64,000 bases of DNA from Rhodovastum atsumiense (GCF_937425535.1 NZ_OW485601.1:3021501-3085500); one strand, 5' to 3'. Counted from the first letter of the stretch, positions 16,575 through 26,197 are shown. Program-made: numbers and translations. Notes: generated from the letters alone by a model not told the origin.

Positions 16575-17870
16575 CTACGTGATCTCGGTCCCGTCGGCCT
16601 TCAGCACCTCGCCGGCAAGGTAGAGGCTGCCGCAGATCAGCACCCGCGCGGGCCGGTCCTTCGGGATGGCGGCGAGGGCGGCGGCGACGGTGGGGCCGGG
16701 ATGGGCGACGCCGCCAGAGGCCGCGATCACGTCGGCGACCGGCATGGCCAGATGCTGGCCCGGCTCGGCCACTGCCCAGATGCCGGCGGCGCGCGGCAGC
16801 AGCGGACGCAGGAACTCGCCCGAATCCTTGCCCTGCTTCATGCCGACGATCAGGTGCACCGGGCGGTCGCCCCAGGTGTCGAGATGCTCGGCCAGGACCT
16901 GCCCGGCACCGGGATTGTGCCCGCCATCCAGCCATAGCTCCCAGCCCGGCGGCAGCGTCGCGGCGAGGCGCCCGGTCAGGCGCTGCAGCCGCGCCGGCCA
17001 GGAGACCGTGGCGAGGCCGCGGCCGATCGCCTCGGCGCCGAAGCCCAGCCCGGCAGCGCGGATGGCCGCCACGGCGATGCCGGCATTGTCGGCTTGGTGC
17101 GGGCCGGGCAGACCCGGCGGCGGCAGCTCGAGCGAGCCCGCCGCGTCGGCGTAGAGCAGTCCGGACGCGGTGCGGGCGATGCGCCAGTCGCGGTCGCGTT
17201 GCAGCAGGCGGGCGCCGGTGCGGGCGGCTTCCTGCCGCAGCACCTCCGCCGCTTCCGGCAGTTGCACCCCGGTGGCGACGGGCACGCCGGGCTTCATGAT
17301 GCCGGCCTTCTCGCCGGCGATCTGGGCGATGGTGTCGCCGAGGAAGTCGCGGTGGTCGAACGAGATCGAGGTGATCGCCGCGGCGGCGGGGGGCGGGATC
17401 AGGTTGGTGGCGTCGTAGCGTCCGCCCAGTCCCACTTCCAGCACCACCAGCCCGGCGGGGACGCGGGAGAACAGCAGGAAGGCGGCGGCGGTGATCACCT
17501 CGAAGACGGTGATCGGCGCGCCGGCATTGCGGCGCTCCACCTCCTCGATGGCGGTGGCCAGGGTGTCGTCGTCGACGATGCGGCCGGCCAGCCGGATGCG
17601 CTCGTTGAAGCGCACCAGGTGCGGCGAGGTGAAGACGTGCACCGGCGTCCCCGCCGCCTCGGCGATGGCGCGCAGGAAGGCGCAGGTGCTGCCCTTGCCG
17701 TTGGTGCCGGCGACGTGGATCACCGGAGGCAGGCGCCGCTCGGGATGGTCAAGCTTGCCCAGCAGCGCTTCCAGCCGGCCGAGGCTGAGGTCGATCAGGC
17801 GCGGATGCAACGCGTGCAGCCGCGCCACGATCTCGGCGAAGCGGCCCTCCCGGGGCGGGTTGTCGCTCAT
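16575..17870 (-). CDS. folC: Bifunctional folylpolyglutamate/dihydrofolate synthase
   Basis: A 431-residue Mur-ligase-family enzyme that adds glutamate to dihydropteroate and then to tetrahydrofolate. The ATP site is VIHVAGTNGKGSTCAFLRAI (about residues 50-69). SPHLVRFNERIRL is the folate signature, and VLEVGLGGRYDATN, SISFDHRDFLG and EKAGIMKPG follow in order. The C-terminal domain has WLDGGHNPGA. Length is normal. It lies 19 bp after accD and closes the trpB-trpA-accD-folC operon, a common alphaproteobacterial order. The ATG at 17870 has a poor ribosome site, so coupling to accD is likely. Confidence 0.93.
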   Translation of the reverse strand: MSDNPPREGRFAEIVARLHALHPRLIDLSLGRLEALLGKLDHPERRLPPVIHVAGTNGKGSTCAFLRAIAEAAGTPVHVFTSPHLVRFNERIRLAGRIVDDDTLATAIEEVERRNAGAPITVFEVITAAAFLLFSRVPAGLVVLEVGLGGRYDATNLIPPPAAAAITSISFDHRDFLGDTIAQIAGEKAGIMKPGVPVATGVQLPEAAEVLRQEAARTGARLLQRDRDWRIARTASGLLYADAAGSLELPPPGLPGPHQADNAGIAVAAIRAAGLGFGAEAIGRGLATVSWPARLQRLTGRLAATLPPGWELWLDGGHNPGAGQVLAEHLDTWGDRPVHLIVGMKQGKDSGEFLRPLLPRAAGIWAVAEPGQHLAMPVADVIAASGGVAHPGPTVAAALAAIPKDRPARVLICGSLYLAGEVLKADGTEIT

Positions 17871-17889
17871 GGCGTGGTGGCGGGACGGG

Positions 17890-18804
17890 TCAGGCGGCGG
17901 CCGGCTGCGCCGGTTGTGCCGGCGGCTCTTCCGGGCCTTCCAGCAGCGGCGGCAGTTCCTTCACCCGCAGCAGGCCGATCAGCCGTCCGAGCGTCAACGG
18001 CAGGTCCTGGCGCCTCACCACCATGTCGACGATGCCGTGGCTGTAGAGGTACTCGGCGCGCTGGAAGCCGTCGGGCAGCTTCTCGCGCACGGTCTGCTCG
18101 ATCACGCGGGCGCCGGCGAAGCCGATCTCGGCGTTCGGTTCGGCGATGTGCACGTCCCCGAGCATGGTGAAGCTCGCGGTCACGCCGCCGGTGGTCGGGT
18201 CGGTCAGCACGGTGATGAAGGGCAGGCCGGCTTCCTTCACCATCTGCGCCGCGATCACGGTGCGCGGCATCTGCATCAGGCTGACCGCGCCTTCCATCAT
18301 GCGCGCCCCGCCCGAGGCGGTGTAGATCACCAGCGCCGCTTCCTGCAGCACGGCGAGCTTCGCCGCCGCGACGATGCCTTCGCCGACCGCGGCGCCCATC
18401 GAGCCGCCGATGAACTCGAAGGCCATGGCCGCGACCACGGTCTTCTGGCCACCGACCAGCCCGTGCGCCACCGCGAGCGCGTCATCGAGCCCGGTCTTCT
18501 CGCGGGCGTCGCGCAGGCGGTCGGTGTAGCGCTTGCCGTCACGGAAGCGCAGCGGATCAAGCGGCACCTTGGGCAGCTCGATGCGGGTATAGGCGCCGCC
18601 GTCGAAGGTCCAGGCCAGCCGTTCCTCGGCCGAGGCCCGCAGGTGGTGGCCGCAATGGCTGCACACCTTCAGGTTCCGGGCCAGCTCCGTATGGTACAGC
18701 ATCTGCTGGCAGGCGGGGCATTGCACCCAGAGATTGTCGGGCACCTCGCGGCGGCCGAGCAGGGTGCGGATCTTCGGGCGGACGTATTCGGTCAGCCAGC
18801 TCAT
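17890..18804 (-). CDS. accD: Acetyl-CoA carboxylase carboxyltransferase subunit beta
   Basis: A 304-residue subunit that, with AccA, moves the carboxyl group from biotin to acetyl-CoA to form malonyl-CoA. An N-terminal four-cysteine zinc ribbon is intact (C29-x2-C32, C48-x2-C51). The crotonase-like core contains MAFEFIGGSMGAAVGEGI and YTASGGARMMEG, the oxyanion-hole region, and then VLTDPTTGGVTASF. The C-terminal tail is Pro/Ala-rich and variable. GAGGAGAAG precedes the ATG. Two hairpins separate it from trpA. Confidence 0.95.
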   Translation of the reverse strand: MSWLTEYVRPKIRTLLGRREVPDNLWVQCPACQQMLYHTELARNLKVCSHCGHHLRASAEERLAWTFDGGAYTRIELPKVPLDPLRFRDGKRYTDRLRDAREKTGLDDALAVAHGLVGGQKTVVAAMAFEFIGGSMGAAVGEGIVAAAKLAVLQEAALVIYTASGGARMMEGAVSLMQMPRTVIAAQMVKEAGLPFITVLTDPTTGGVTASFTMLGDVHIAEPNAEIGFAGARVIEQTVREKLPDGFQRAEYLYSHGIVDMVVRRQDLPLTLGRLIGLLRVKELPPLLEGPEEPPAQPAQPAAA

Positions 18805-18817
18805 AGTCTTCTCCTCG

Positions 18818-18862
18818 GGGGCGGGAACGATCCCGCCCCAGCCCCTTCCCGTGGGGAAGGGG
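18818..18862. terminator. Two GC hairpins between trpA and accD
   Basis: Hairpin one pairs GGGGCGGGA (18818-18826) with TCCCGCCCC (18831-18839) around ACGA. Hairpin two pairs CCCCTTCCC (18842-18850) with GGGAAGGGG (18854-18862). They fill most of the 67-bp space between the trpA stop and the accD start. No T-run follows on the coding strand, so they may attenuate, process or stabilise the mRNA rather than end it. Confidence 0.4.
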
Positions 18863-18871
18863 GGTCTTCTG

Positions 18872-19702
18872 TCAGGCGGTTACCCGTGCGGACCGGACGC
18901 CCTCGGCAAGGTCGCGGACCTGGTCGAGCACGAGGCGGATGGCGTCGGGGCGGGGATGGCCCTTCTCGTCCAGGTGCCCCGCCAGGGTGTCGATCAGCGA
19001 CGACGCCACCACGGCGGCGTCGGCGGCGCGCACCGCGGCGGCGGCCTGGGCGGGGCTGCGCACGCCGAAGCCGATGGCGATCGGCAGGTCGGTGTGGCGG
19101 CGGATGCGCGGGATCGCGGCGGCGAGTTCGTCGGCGCTGGCGGTGCGCGTGCCGGTGATGCCGGTGATGCTGACGTAGTAGACGAAGCCCGAGCTGCCGT
19201 GCAGCACCTTGGGCAGGCGTTCGTCGTCGGTGGTGGGGGCGATCAGGCGGATGATGTCCAGGCCGCGCGCCGCCGCGTGCGGGGCGAGCAGGTCGGCTTC
19301 CTCGCTCGGCAGGTCGACCACGATCAGCCCGTCCGCCCCGGCCGCCGCGGCGTCGGTGCAGAAGCTTTCCGTCCCGTAGGACAGGATCGGGTTGAGGTAG
19401 CCCATCAGCACGATGGGGGTGGTGTCGTCCTCGCGGCGGAACTCGCGCACCATCGCCAGGGTGTGCGCCATGTTGGCGCCGGCGCTGAGGGCGCGCTTGC
19501 CGGCGAGCTGGATGGTCGGGCCGTCGGCCATCGGGTCGGTGAAGGGGCAGCCGATCTCGATCAGGTCGGCGCCCGCCGCCGGCATGCCGCGCAGCAGCGC
19601 CATCGAAGTGGCGGGGTCGGGGTCCCAGGCTTCCAGGAAGGTGATGAGCGCGCCGCGCCCTTCCTTGCGGAGGGCCGCGAATTTGGCGGCGATGCGGCTC
19701 AT
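18872..19702 (-). CDS. trpA: Tryptophan synthase alpha chain
   Basis: A 276-residue TIM-barrel enzyme that cleaves indole-3-glycerol phosphate to indole and glyceraldehyde-3-phosphate and passes indole to TrpB. The catalytic Glu lies in [21 protein letters not shown] (about residues 44-64) and the catalytic Asp in [12 protein letters not shown]. The phosphate-binding [11 protein letters not shown] is present. The start ATG overlaps the trpB stop by four bases (19699-19702), so the two subunits are translationally coupled. Confidence 0.95.
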   Translation of the reverse strand: MSRIAAKFAALRKEGRGALITFLEAWDPDPATSMALLRGMPAAGADLIEIGCPFTDPMADGPTIQLAGKRALSAGANMAHTLAMVREFRREDDTTPIVLMGYLNPILSYGTESFCTDAAAAGADGLIVVDLPSEEADLLAPHAAARGLDIIRLIAPTTDDERLPKVLHGSSGFVYYVSITGITGTRTASADELAAAIPRIRRHTDLPIAIGFGVRSPAQAAAAVRAADAAVVASSLIDTLAGHLDEKGHPRPDAIRLVLDQVRDLAEGVRSARVTA

Positions 19703-20937
19703 AATTTCACTCCCAGATGCTCGGCGACGGCGAAGATGTCCTTGTCGCCGCGGCCGGAGAGACCCATCAGCACGATCTTGTCCGGGGAGAGGGTGGGGGC
19801 GAGCTTCATCACCTGCGCCAGGGCATGGGCCGGCTCCAGGGCCGGAATGATACCTTCGGTGCGGGTGCAGAGCTGGAACGCCTCCAGCGCTTCCGTGTCG
19901 GTGGCGGCGACGTATTCGACGCGGCCGATGTCGTGCAGCCAGGAATGTTCGGGGCCGATGCCGGGGTAGTCGAGGCCGGCGCTGATGCTGTGTGCCTCGA
20001 TGATCTGGCCGTCGTCGTCCTGCAGCAGGTAGGTGCGGTTGCCGTGCAGCACGCCCGGCCGGCCGCCGGCGAGGCTCGCCGCGTGTTCGCCGGTTTCCAC
20101 GCCGCGCCCGGCTGCCTCGACGCCGATCAGCCGGACGGTGGCGTCATCGAGGAAGGGGTGGAACAGGCCCATGGCGTTGGATCCGCCGCCGATCGCGGCG
20201 ACGCAGACATCCGGCAGCCGGCCTTCGGCGGCCTGCATCTGGGCGCGGGCCTCGACGCCGATGATGTTCTGGAAGTCGCGGACCATGGCCGGGTAGGGGT
20301 GCGGGCCGGCGACCGTGCCGATCAGGTAGTAGGTGTCGCGGACATTGGCGACCCAGTCGCGCATCGCCTCGTTCATCGCGTCCTTGAGCGTGCCGGCGCC
20401 GGAGGTGACGGATTTCACCTCGGTGCCGAGCAGGCGCATGCGGAACACGTTGGGCTTTTGCCGTTCGACGTCGGTGGCGCCCATGTAGACGGTGCAGGGC
20501 AGGCCGAACAGGGCGCAGACGGTGGCGGTGGCGACGCCGTGCTGGCCGGCGCCGGTTTCGGCGATGATGCGGGTCTTGCCCATGCGGCGGGCCAGCAGGA
20601 TCTGGCCCATCGTGTTGTTCACCTTGTGCGAGCCGGTGTGGTTCAGCTCTTCGCGCTTGAAGTAGATCTTCGCGCCGCCAAGGTGTTGGGTCAGGCGTTC
20701 GGCGAACCACAGCGGGCTGGGCCGGCCGACGTAATCCTTGAGGTAGCCGTCGAGTTCGCGCTGGAAGGACGGGTCGGCCTTGGCGGCCTCGTACGCCTGT
20801 TCGACTTCCAGGATCAGCGGCATCAGCGTTTCGGCGACGAAGCGCCCGCCGAATTCTCCGAACCTGCCGCGGCCGTCCGGGCCGTTTCGCAGGGAATTGG
20901 CGCCCCCGGGGGTGCCAGGCATCAAGGGATCGTCCAA
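19699..20937 (-). CDS. trpB: Tryptophan synthase beta chain
   Basis: A 412-residue PLP enzyme condensing indole with serine. The PLP lysine is in [18 protein letters not shown] (about residues 94-111), and the phosphate-binding loop is [18 protein letters not shown]. Length is normal for the TrpB1 class. It is the first gene of trpB-trpA-accD-folC. trpF, which usually precedes trpB in related genomes, is absent; instead a palindromic repeat and an MFS gene lie upstream. AGGAC near 20943-20947 is a weak ribosome site. Confidence 0.96.
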   Translation of the reverse strand: MDDPLMPGTPGGANSLRNGPDGRGRFGEFGGRFVAETLMPLILEVEQAYEAAKADPSFQRELDGYLKDYVGRPSPLWFAERLTQHLGGAKIYFKREELNHTGSHKVNNTMGQILLARRMGKTRIIAETGAGQHGVATATVCALFGLPCTVYMGATDVERQKPNVFRMRLLGTEVKSVTSGAGTLKDAMNEAMRDWVANVRDTYYLIGTVAGPHPYPAMVRDFQNIIGVEARAQMQAAEGRLPDVCVAAIGGGSNAMGLFHPFLDDATVRLIGVEAAGRGVETGEHAASLAGGRPGVLHGNRTYLLQDDDGQIIEAHSISAGLDYPGIGPEHSWLHDIGRVEYVAATDTEALEAFQLCTRTEGIIPALEPAHALAQVMKLAPTLSPDKIVLMGLSGRGDKDIFAVAEHLGVKL

Positions 20938-21011
20938 GGTAGTCCTCCCGACCGACGCGGCGTCTTAGCGCAGGCCCGCGTCCGCGGGAAGGCAAGCCAG
21001 GATCTTCAGAA

Positions 21012-21083
21012 ATGGGGTCCAGGGGCCTTGTGGCCCCTGGCAGGTCCAGGGCAGCGCCCTGGCGGGGGCGGGGCGGCGCCCCG
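21012..21083. repeat. Dispersed palindromic repeat between trpB and the MFS gene
   Basis: This is a copy of the mosaic repeat in reverse orientation to that at 13341. It includes CCAGGGGCC/GGCCCCTGG (21019-21040) around TTGT, then CCAGGGC/GCCCTGG (21046-21062) and a G/C-rich tail GGGGCGGCGCCCC (21070-21082). It lies nine bases from the 3' end of the MFS gene and may be its terminator. Confidence 0.7.
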
Positions 21084-21091
21084 CGCTTTGG

Positions 21092-22420
21092 TTATTCCGC
21101 CGCCGATGCCTGGTGCGGTGCCTTCTCCAGGTCCCGGTCATGCCCGAGTACCAGCACGATCATCATGGCCAGGATGGCGAGTCCGGCGATCAGCAGCAGC
21201 CCGCCGGCAAAGCTGCCGGTCGCGTCCCGGATCCACCCCATGGCGTAGGGGCCGGCGAAGCCGGAGAGGTTCCCCACCGAGTTGATCACGGCGATGCCGG
21301 CCGCGGCCGAGGTGCCGGAGAGCACGGCGGTTGGCAGGGTCCAGAACACCGGTAGCAGGGCGAACACGCCGCAGGAGCCAAGGGTAAAGGCGAGCACGGT
21401 CAGGATGGGATTCTGCGTCAGGGTGGAAGCGGCGATGCCCACGGCCGCGACCGCGAGGGCGACCGCGGCGTGTCCCTTGCGTTCGTGCCGTGCGTCGGAG
21501 CGGTGGCCGTACCAGACCATGCAGAGGGCGCTGACCGCGTAGGGGATCGCGACCACCCAGCCGGTCAGGGCGTTGGAAAGGCCGAAGGTCTTGATGATCT
21601 GGGGCAGCCAGAAGCCGACGCCGTAGAGCCCGGCGACCGCGCCGAAATAGACCAGCGCGAGCGCCCATACGCGGATATGCGTCATGGCTTCCCGCACCGA
21701 GAGATCGTGCACCGCCTCGCGCTGGCGCCGTTCCGCCTCCAGTCGCGTGGCCAGCCAGGCGCGTTCGTCCGGGGCGAGCCAGGCGGCATCGGCCGGCCGG
21801 TCGGTGAGGTAAAAATAGGTGACCACTGCCAGGATCACCGCCGGGGCCGCCTCGATCAGGAACAGCCATTGCCACCCTGCCAGCCCGGCGAGGCCGTGCA
21901 GGCCAAGGATCATCCCCGAGACCGGCGAGCCGATGGCCGATGAGATCGGGATCGCCGCCATGAACATGCCGATGATCCGCGCCCGGTACAGCGAGGGGAA
22001 CCAGAGGGTGAGATAGAAGATGATGCCGGGGAAGAACCCCGCCTCGGCGGCGCCGAGCAGGATGCGCAGCAGGTAGAAGGCATATTCGTTGCCCAGCCCG
22101 GTGGCCGCGCCGATCTGCGGGATGAAGGCCATCATCCCGGAGAGGATGCCCCAGCTCACCATGATCCGGGCGATCCACCGGCGGGCCCCGAACCGGTCGA
22201 GGAACAGGTTGGAGGGCACCTCGAACAGGAAATAGGCCAGGAAGAACACGCCCGAGCCGAAGCCGAACATCGTCGCGGTCAGGCCGAGCTCCTGGTTCAT
22301 GGTCAGCGCGGCGAAACCGACGTTCACCCGGTCGAGATAGGCGACGAAGTAGCAGAGCATCAGGAACGGGATCAGGCGCAGCGAGACCTTGCGGATCGTG
22401 CGTGCCTCGATGGGGGGCAT
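21092..22420 (-). CDS. MFS transporter, anion:cation symporter (ACS) family
   Basis: A 442-residue permease with about 12 membrane segments. The N-terminus RLIPFLMLCYFVAYLDRVNV is typical of the ACS family, which includes tartrate, phthalate, 4-hydroxyphenylacetate and glucarate carriers. The first cytoplasmic loop carries RFGARRWIARIMVSWG, and EAGFFPGIIFYLTLWFP is another family landmark. The ATG at 22420 has AGAGGAGCG seven bases upstream and is chosen over an ATG ten codons earlier. It stands alone, so the substrate (probably an organic acid) cannot be named. Confidence 0.88.
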   Translation of the reverse strand: MPPIEARTIRKVSLRLIPFLMLCYFVAYLDRVNVGFAALTMNQELGLTATMFGFGSGVFFLAYFLFEVPSNLFLDRFGARRWIARIMVSWGILSGMMAFIPQIGAATGLGNEYAFYLLRILLGAAEAGFFPGIIFYLTLWFPSLYRARIIGMFMAAIPISSAIGSPVSGMILGLHGLAGLAGWQWLFLIEAAPAVILAVVTYFYLTDRPADAAWLAPDERAWLATRLEAERRQREAVHDLSVREAMTHIRVWALALVYFGAVAGLYGVGFWLPQIIKTFGLSNALTGWVVAIPYAVSALCMVWYGHRSDARHERKGHAAVALAVAAVGIAASTLTQNPILTVLAFTLGSCGVFALLPVFWTLPTAVLSGTSAAAGIAVINSVGNLSGFAGPYAMGWIRDATGSFAGGLLLIAGLAILAMMIVLVLGHDRDLEKAPHQASAAE

Positions 22421-22516
22421 GGGGACGCTCCTCTGGCGGCTTTTGGGCATTGCCCGCGAACCTGGATGGCGATGCCGCGTTGGCCGCAGTCTGCCACAAC
22501 CGGAGAATCAAGACGC

Positions 22517-22720
22517 ATGCGTCGCACTACGCTGACCGCCCTGACGGCCGTCCTGCTGGTCACTTTGATGCTGCCGCTGGCCGCCTGCCAGAGCGAAGGC
22601 CCGGCCGAACGGACCGGCAAGAGCCTCGACCAAGCCGGGCAGAACCTGCGTGACACGGTCGATCCGCCCTCCGGCCCCGCCGAGGCCGCAGGTCGGAAGC
22701 TCGACCGGACGTTCCAGTAA
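22517..22720 (+). CDS. Small entericidin-like lipoprotein
   Basis: A 67-residue lipoprotein precursor. The signal peptide MRRTTLTALTAVLLVTLMLP runs into lipobox LAAC, giving a mature protein of only about 43 residues starting at the cysteine. The mature part (ERTGKSLDQAGQNLRD) is a short amphipathic helix like entericidin-type envelope lipoproteins; the Pro/Gly-rich rest is probably disordered. GGAG lies 12 bases before the ATG. It is divergent from the MFS gene and convergent with der, with a hairpin filling the gap. Function is unknown. Confidence 0.7.
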   Translation: MRRTTLTALTAVLLVTLMLPLAACQSEGPAERTGKSLDQAGQNLRDTVDPPSGPAEAAGRKLDRTFQ

Positions 22721-22725
22721 CCGGG

Positions 22726-22744
22726 GCGGCGCCGGAAGCGCCGC
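22726..22744. terminator. Hairpin filling the gap between convergent genes
   Basis: GCGGCGC (22726-22732) pairs with GCGCCGC (22738-22744) around CGGAA. The hairpin occupies almost the whole 24-bp gap between the stop of the small lipoprotein (22720) and the stop of der (22745). A shared bidirectional terminator is likely, although there is no T-run. Confidence 0.45.
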
Positions 22745-24079
22745 TCAGGTTTCCGCGTAGGGGTTCTGGGTGCCGCGGAACTGCAGCCGGATTGGCGTTC
22801 CCGGCAGCTCGAAGCTCTCGCGCAGGCCGTTCACCAGGTAGCGCTGGTAGGCGTCCGGCGTCTGCTCGGCGCGGGTGCCGAACACCACGAAGGTGGGCGG
22901 GCGCGCCTTGGCCTGGGTGATGTAGCGCAGCTTCAGCCGCCGGCCGTCCACCAGCGGCGGCTGGTGGCGCTCCAGCGCCGCCTCGAACCAGCGGTTCAGG
23001 GCGCCGGTCGCGACACGCATGTTCCACACCGCATGCGCCTGCCGCACCGCCGGCAGCAGCTTGTCCACGCCGTGGCCGGTGAGCGCCGACATCGTCACCA
23101 CCGGCAGCCCCTTCAACTGGGCGAGGCTGGTTTCCAGCCGGTCCGCCACCGCCTTGCGCGCGGCGGCGCGATCGGGGACGACGTCCCATTTGTTCAGCAC
23201 CAGCACGCAGGCGCGGCCCTCGCGCTCGATCAGCCGGGCGATCTGCAGGTCCTGTTCGTGCAGGCCCTCGGTGCCGTCCACCGCCAGCACCACCACCTCG
23301 GCCATCTTCAGCGCCTCGATGGCGGCGGAGACCGACATCTTCTCCAGCGCCTGCTCGATGCGGGCGCGGCGGCGCAGCCCGGCGGTGTCGACCACCTCGA
23401 CCACCTGGCCCTGCTCGTCGGTGATCAGCACGGCCACCGCGTCGCGGGTCAGCCCCGGCTCCGGGCCGGTGATCATGCGTTCCTCGCCGACCAACTGGTT
23501 CAGCAGGGTCGACTTGCCGGCATTGGGCCGGCCGACGATGGCGAGCTTCAGCGGGCGGTCGGCGTCGCCCTCGGCCGCGTCCTCGGCCGGCAGGCGGTCG
23601 GCGATCTCGCGCATCAGGTCGGCGAGGCCCTCGCCGTGCTCGGCCGAGACGGCGACCGGATCGCCGAGCCCGAGCGCGTAGGCTTCCAGCGCGGCATTGG
23701 CGCCGGCGCGGCCCTCGGCCTTGTTGACCACCAGCAGCACCGGCCGACCCTGCCGGCGCAGCCAGTCGGCGAAATGCGCGTCGGGAGGGGTGATGCCGGC
23801 GCGCGCGTCCACCACGAACAGCACCAGGTCCGCCCCGGAAACCGCGGTCGCGGAGGAGGCGCGCATCCGCCCGTACAGTGTCTCGGGCGCCGATTCCTCC
23901 AGGCCCGCGGTATCGACCAGGCGCACCCGCCGGCCGCGCAGCGTCGCCTCGGCCTCCTTGCGGTCGCGGGTCACGCCAGGGGTGTCGGCCACCAGCGCCG
24001 CGCGGCGCCCGGCCAGACGGTTGAACAGGGTGGACTTGCCGACATTCGGCCGTCCGGCGATCACCACGATGGGGAGCAT
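22745..24079 (-). CDS. der: Ribosome biogenesis GTPase Der (EngA)
   Basis: A 444-residue GTPase with two G domains in tandem, needed for 50S subunit maturation. G domain 1 has GRPNVGKST at about residues 8-16, DTPGVT and VNKAEG. G domain 2 has GRPNAGKST at about residue 182, DTAGLRRRAR and LNKWD. The C-terminal KH-like domain ends in LRLQFRGTQNPYAET; the 'RGTxNPY' ending is diagnostic. The order der, bamB, YfgM-like on one strand is conserved in proteobacteria. Confidence 0.96.
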   Translation of the reverse strand: MLPIVVIAGRPNVGKSTLFNRLAGRRAALVADTPGVTRDRKEAEATLRGRRVRLVDTAGLEESAPETLYGRMRASSATAVSGADLVLFVVDARAGITPPDAHFADWLRRQGRPVLLVVNKAEGRAGANAALEAYALGLGDPVAVSAEHGEGLADLMREIADRLPAEDAAEGDADRPLKLAIVGRPNAGKSTLLNQLVGEERMITGPEPGLTRDAVAVLITDEQGQVVEVVDTAGLRRRARIEQALEKMSVSAAIEALKMAEVVVLAVDGTEGLHEQDLQIARLIEREGRACVLVLNKWDVVPDRAAARKAVADRLETSLAQLKGLPVVTMSALTGHGVDKLLPAVRQAHAVWNMRVATGALNRWFEAALERHQPPLVDGRRLKLRYITQAKARPPTFVVFGTRAEQTPDAYQRYLVNGLRESFELPGTPIRLQFRGTQNPYAET

Positions 24080-24086
24080 AAGCCTC

Positions 24087-25430
24087 TTACCGCAGCGCGA
24101 CGAGCGTCGCGTCCTGCGTTACCAAATACACCATGCCGCCGGCCACTGCCGGCGACACCGAAAGTGGCCCGGGCAATTCCTGGCGACCCAGCACCTCGCC
24201 GGTGATGGGATTGATCATCGCCAGGGTGCCGTCGCTGCCGCCGAGCAGCAGCCGGCCGCCGGCCAGCACCGGGCCGATCCAGCGGATCGGGTCCTCCTGT
24301 TTCTTTTCGTCCTCAAATCGGGGAAGCTGGGTGACCCAGGCGACGCGCCCTTCGCTGCGGGAGATCGCGGCGAGCTGGCCCTCGGTCCCCAGCAGGAACA
24401 GCCACTCGCCGGCCACCCAGAGCGTGTCGCCGGTGGCCACGTCGCGTTCCCACAGCCGCCGGCCGGTGCGCGGGTCGAGCGAGATGGTCAGCCCGCCGAG
24501 GCTGCCGGCATAGACCCGCCCGTCCGCCAGGGCCGGCAGGCCCCGGATCGCCGAGAGGTCGAGCATGCTGTTGCGCCCGCGCGCCGAGGCGAGGCTGTCG
24601 CTCCAGGCGACGGTGCCGGAGGTGGCGCGCAGCCCGACCAACTCGCCCGAGCCGAACCCGGCCACCACCACCCCGTCGGCATAGGCCGGGGCGGGCAGGC
24701 CGAGCACGCTGGTTTCCGGGGTGCGGGCCTGGTACGACCAGAGCTTGCGCCCGTCATCGGTGGCGAGCGCCAGCAGCTCGTCGTTCATGATGGCGACGAA
24801 CAGGCGGCCCTCGGCGATGGTGGGGGCCGAGCGGACCGGGCGGTCGGTGGGCTTGCGCCAGCGGATCTTGCCGGTGGCGGCCTCGATGGCGAGGACCTCG
24901 GCGCGGCCCGTGCCGGCGTACAGCGTATCCCCATCCACGCCGATGCCGCCGCCGATATTGGTGCTGCGGTCCTCCGCGGGCTGGGTTTCCAGCCGCCAGA
25001 GCTGGCGGCCGGAGCCGGCGTCGTAGGCCGTCACCACGGCGTCGCTGTCCATGGTGAACACCCGGCCGGCTGCGATGACCGGCTGGGCGGTGATCTTGCG
25101 GCGGTAGCCGCCGCCCTCGCCGATGCCGGCGCGCCAGGCGGTGGCCAGCCGCTCGCCGGCCTGCAGGTGGCCCATGGCATGGGCGGGGGTGCCGCCGGCC
25201 TGTGGCCAGTCGGCATTGGCGAGCGGGGGCGGCAGCGTCACCTGGCCGGCGCGGGGATCGATCTCCAGGCCGCGGCGCGGGTTCATCACCGAGATGCGCT
25301 CGCCGGGCAGCTTCGGCTTGGTATCGCTGAAGAGGTCGTCGAACATGCTGCATCCGCCCAGCAATCCGACGGACATCAGCAGGGCGGCGCGGCGCGGGAG
25401 GCGCGCAGCGCCGGTGGGTCGGTCAGCCAT
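24087..25430 (-). CDS. bamB: Outer-membrane assembly lipoprotein BamB-like, PQQ beta-propeller
   Basis: A 447-residue lipoprotein (lipobox LLGGC near residue 27) whose mature part is an eight-bladed propeller of PQQ/WD-like repeats. Recurrent blades contain G-x-L-x-A-L/I-D-x-x-x-G-x-x-x-W, for example VTAYDAGSGRQLWRLE, VLAIEAATGKIRWR and LLALATDDGRKLWSYQ. In the family it helps BamA insert outer-membrane proteins from the periplasm. The ATG at 25430 has a GAGG site seven bases upstream; an ATG at 25442 overlaps the upstream gene's stop (ATGA) and is an alternative. It lies seven bases before der. Confidence 0.87.
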   Translation of the reverse strand: MADRPTGAARLPRRAALLMSVGLLGGCSMFDDLFSDTKPKLPGERISVMNPRRGLEIDPRAGQVTLPPPLANADWPQAGGTPAHAMGHLQAGERLATAWRAGIGEGGGYRRKITAQPVIAAGRVFTMDSDAVVTAYDAGSGRQLWRLETQPAEDRSTNIGGGIGVDGDTLYAGTGRAEVLAIEAATGKIRWRKPTDRPVRSAPTIAEGRLFVAIMNDELLALATDDGRKLWSYQARTPETSVLGLPAPAYADGVVVAGFGSGELVGLRATSGTVAWSDSLASARGRNSMLDLSAIRGLPALADGRVYAGSLGGLTISLDPRTGRRLWERDVATGDTLWVAGEWLFLLGTEGQLAAISRSEGRVAWVTQLPRFEDEKKQEDPIRWIGPVLAGGRLLLGGSDGTLAMINPITGEVLGRQELPGPLSVSPAVAGGMVYLVTQDATLVALR

Positions 25431-25438
25431 GGTTCGCC

Positions 25439-26092
25439 TCATTCACCCAGCCGCGCCAGCAACCCGTTGGCCCGGCCGCGCACGCCGTCCGGCGCCGTCA
25501 CGTCCTGGGCAAGCCGCTTGAGCGTGTCGCGGGCCGCGTCCTTGTTGCCCTGCCGGATGTCGAGCAGCGCCTGGACTTCTTCCGCGAGCGCGTGCCAGGG
25601 ATTGTCGGGGGAAGCGAGGGGCTTCAGCCGGGCGGCCAGCGCGGCCGGATCGCCGGCGTCGATCTGGTGCAGCACCGATTGCAGCACGGCGAGGTCGCGC
25701 AGCAGCTTCTCGGCCCCCGAATCGTCGGCGACCTGGCGCCACAGATCCTCGGCGCCGGCGAGGTCGCCGGTATCGGCCTTCAGCGCCGCCTCGCGCAGCC
25801 GGGCGAGGGTGCGGTAGCCGGTGCCGCCATCGCGCACCACCTCGGCGAAATCGACCAGGGCCTGCTTGCGGGCCTCGCCCGGCGGGCCACCGGCGGCGTC
25901 GATGCCCCTGAGGAAGATGGTGGCGATGCGATCGGTTTCCCTGGCCTGATACCATTTCCAGGCCTGCCAGCCGCCCGCGCCCGCCACGACCAGGACGACG
26001 GCCACCACCAGCAACCCGCCATAGCGCTGCAGCAACCTGCGGGCGCGCTCGGCGCGGAGGTCCTCGTTCACTTCGTCGAAGATATCGGGCAC
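25439..26092 (-). CDS. YfgM-like tetratricopeptide membrane protein
   Basis: A 217-residue protein with a cytoplasmic N-terminus (MPDIFDEVNEDLRAERARRL), one membrane helix at about residues 27-43 (LLVVAVVLVVAGAGGWQAW) and a helical periplasmic TPR-like domain. It matches the YfgM/DUF2133-type family found upstream of bamB and der, thought to act as an ancillary SecYEG or periplasmic chaperone factor. 'LLRDLAVLQSVLHQ' is the conserved core helix. The stop is next to or overlapping the bamB start, so the three genes form one operon. Confidence 0.82.
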   Translation of the reverse strand: MPDIFDEVNEDLRAERARRLLQRYGGLLVVAVVLVVAGAGGWQAWKWYQARETDRIATIFLRGIDAAGGPPGEARKQALVDFAEVVRDGGTGYRTLARLREAALKADTGDLAGAEDLWRQVADDSGAEKLLRDLAVLQSVLHQIDAGDPAALAARLKPLASPDNPWHALAEEVQALLDIRQGNKDAARDTLKRLAQDVTAPDGVRGRANGLLARLGE

Positions 26093-26197
26093 GGCCGTTC
26101 CTCAAGCATCCGGGGCGGCGGACCATAGCGGCGCGACCTCGCCGGGGCAAACGGGGCGAACAAGGAAACGTTCATCTCTGTCGTGCAGGATCACGCC

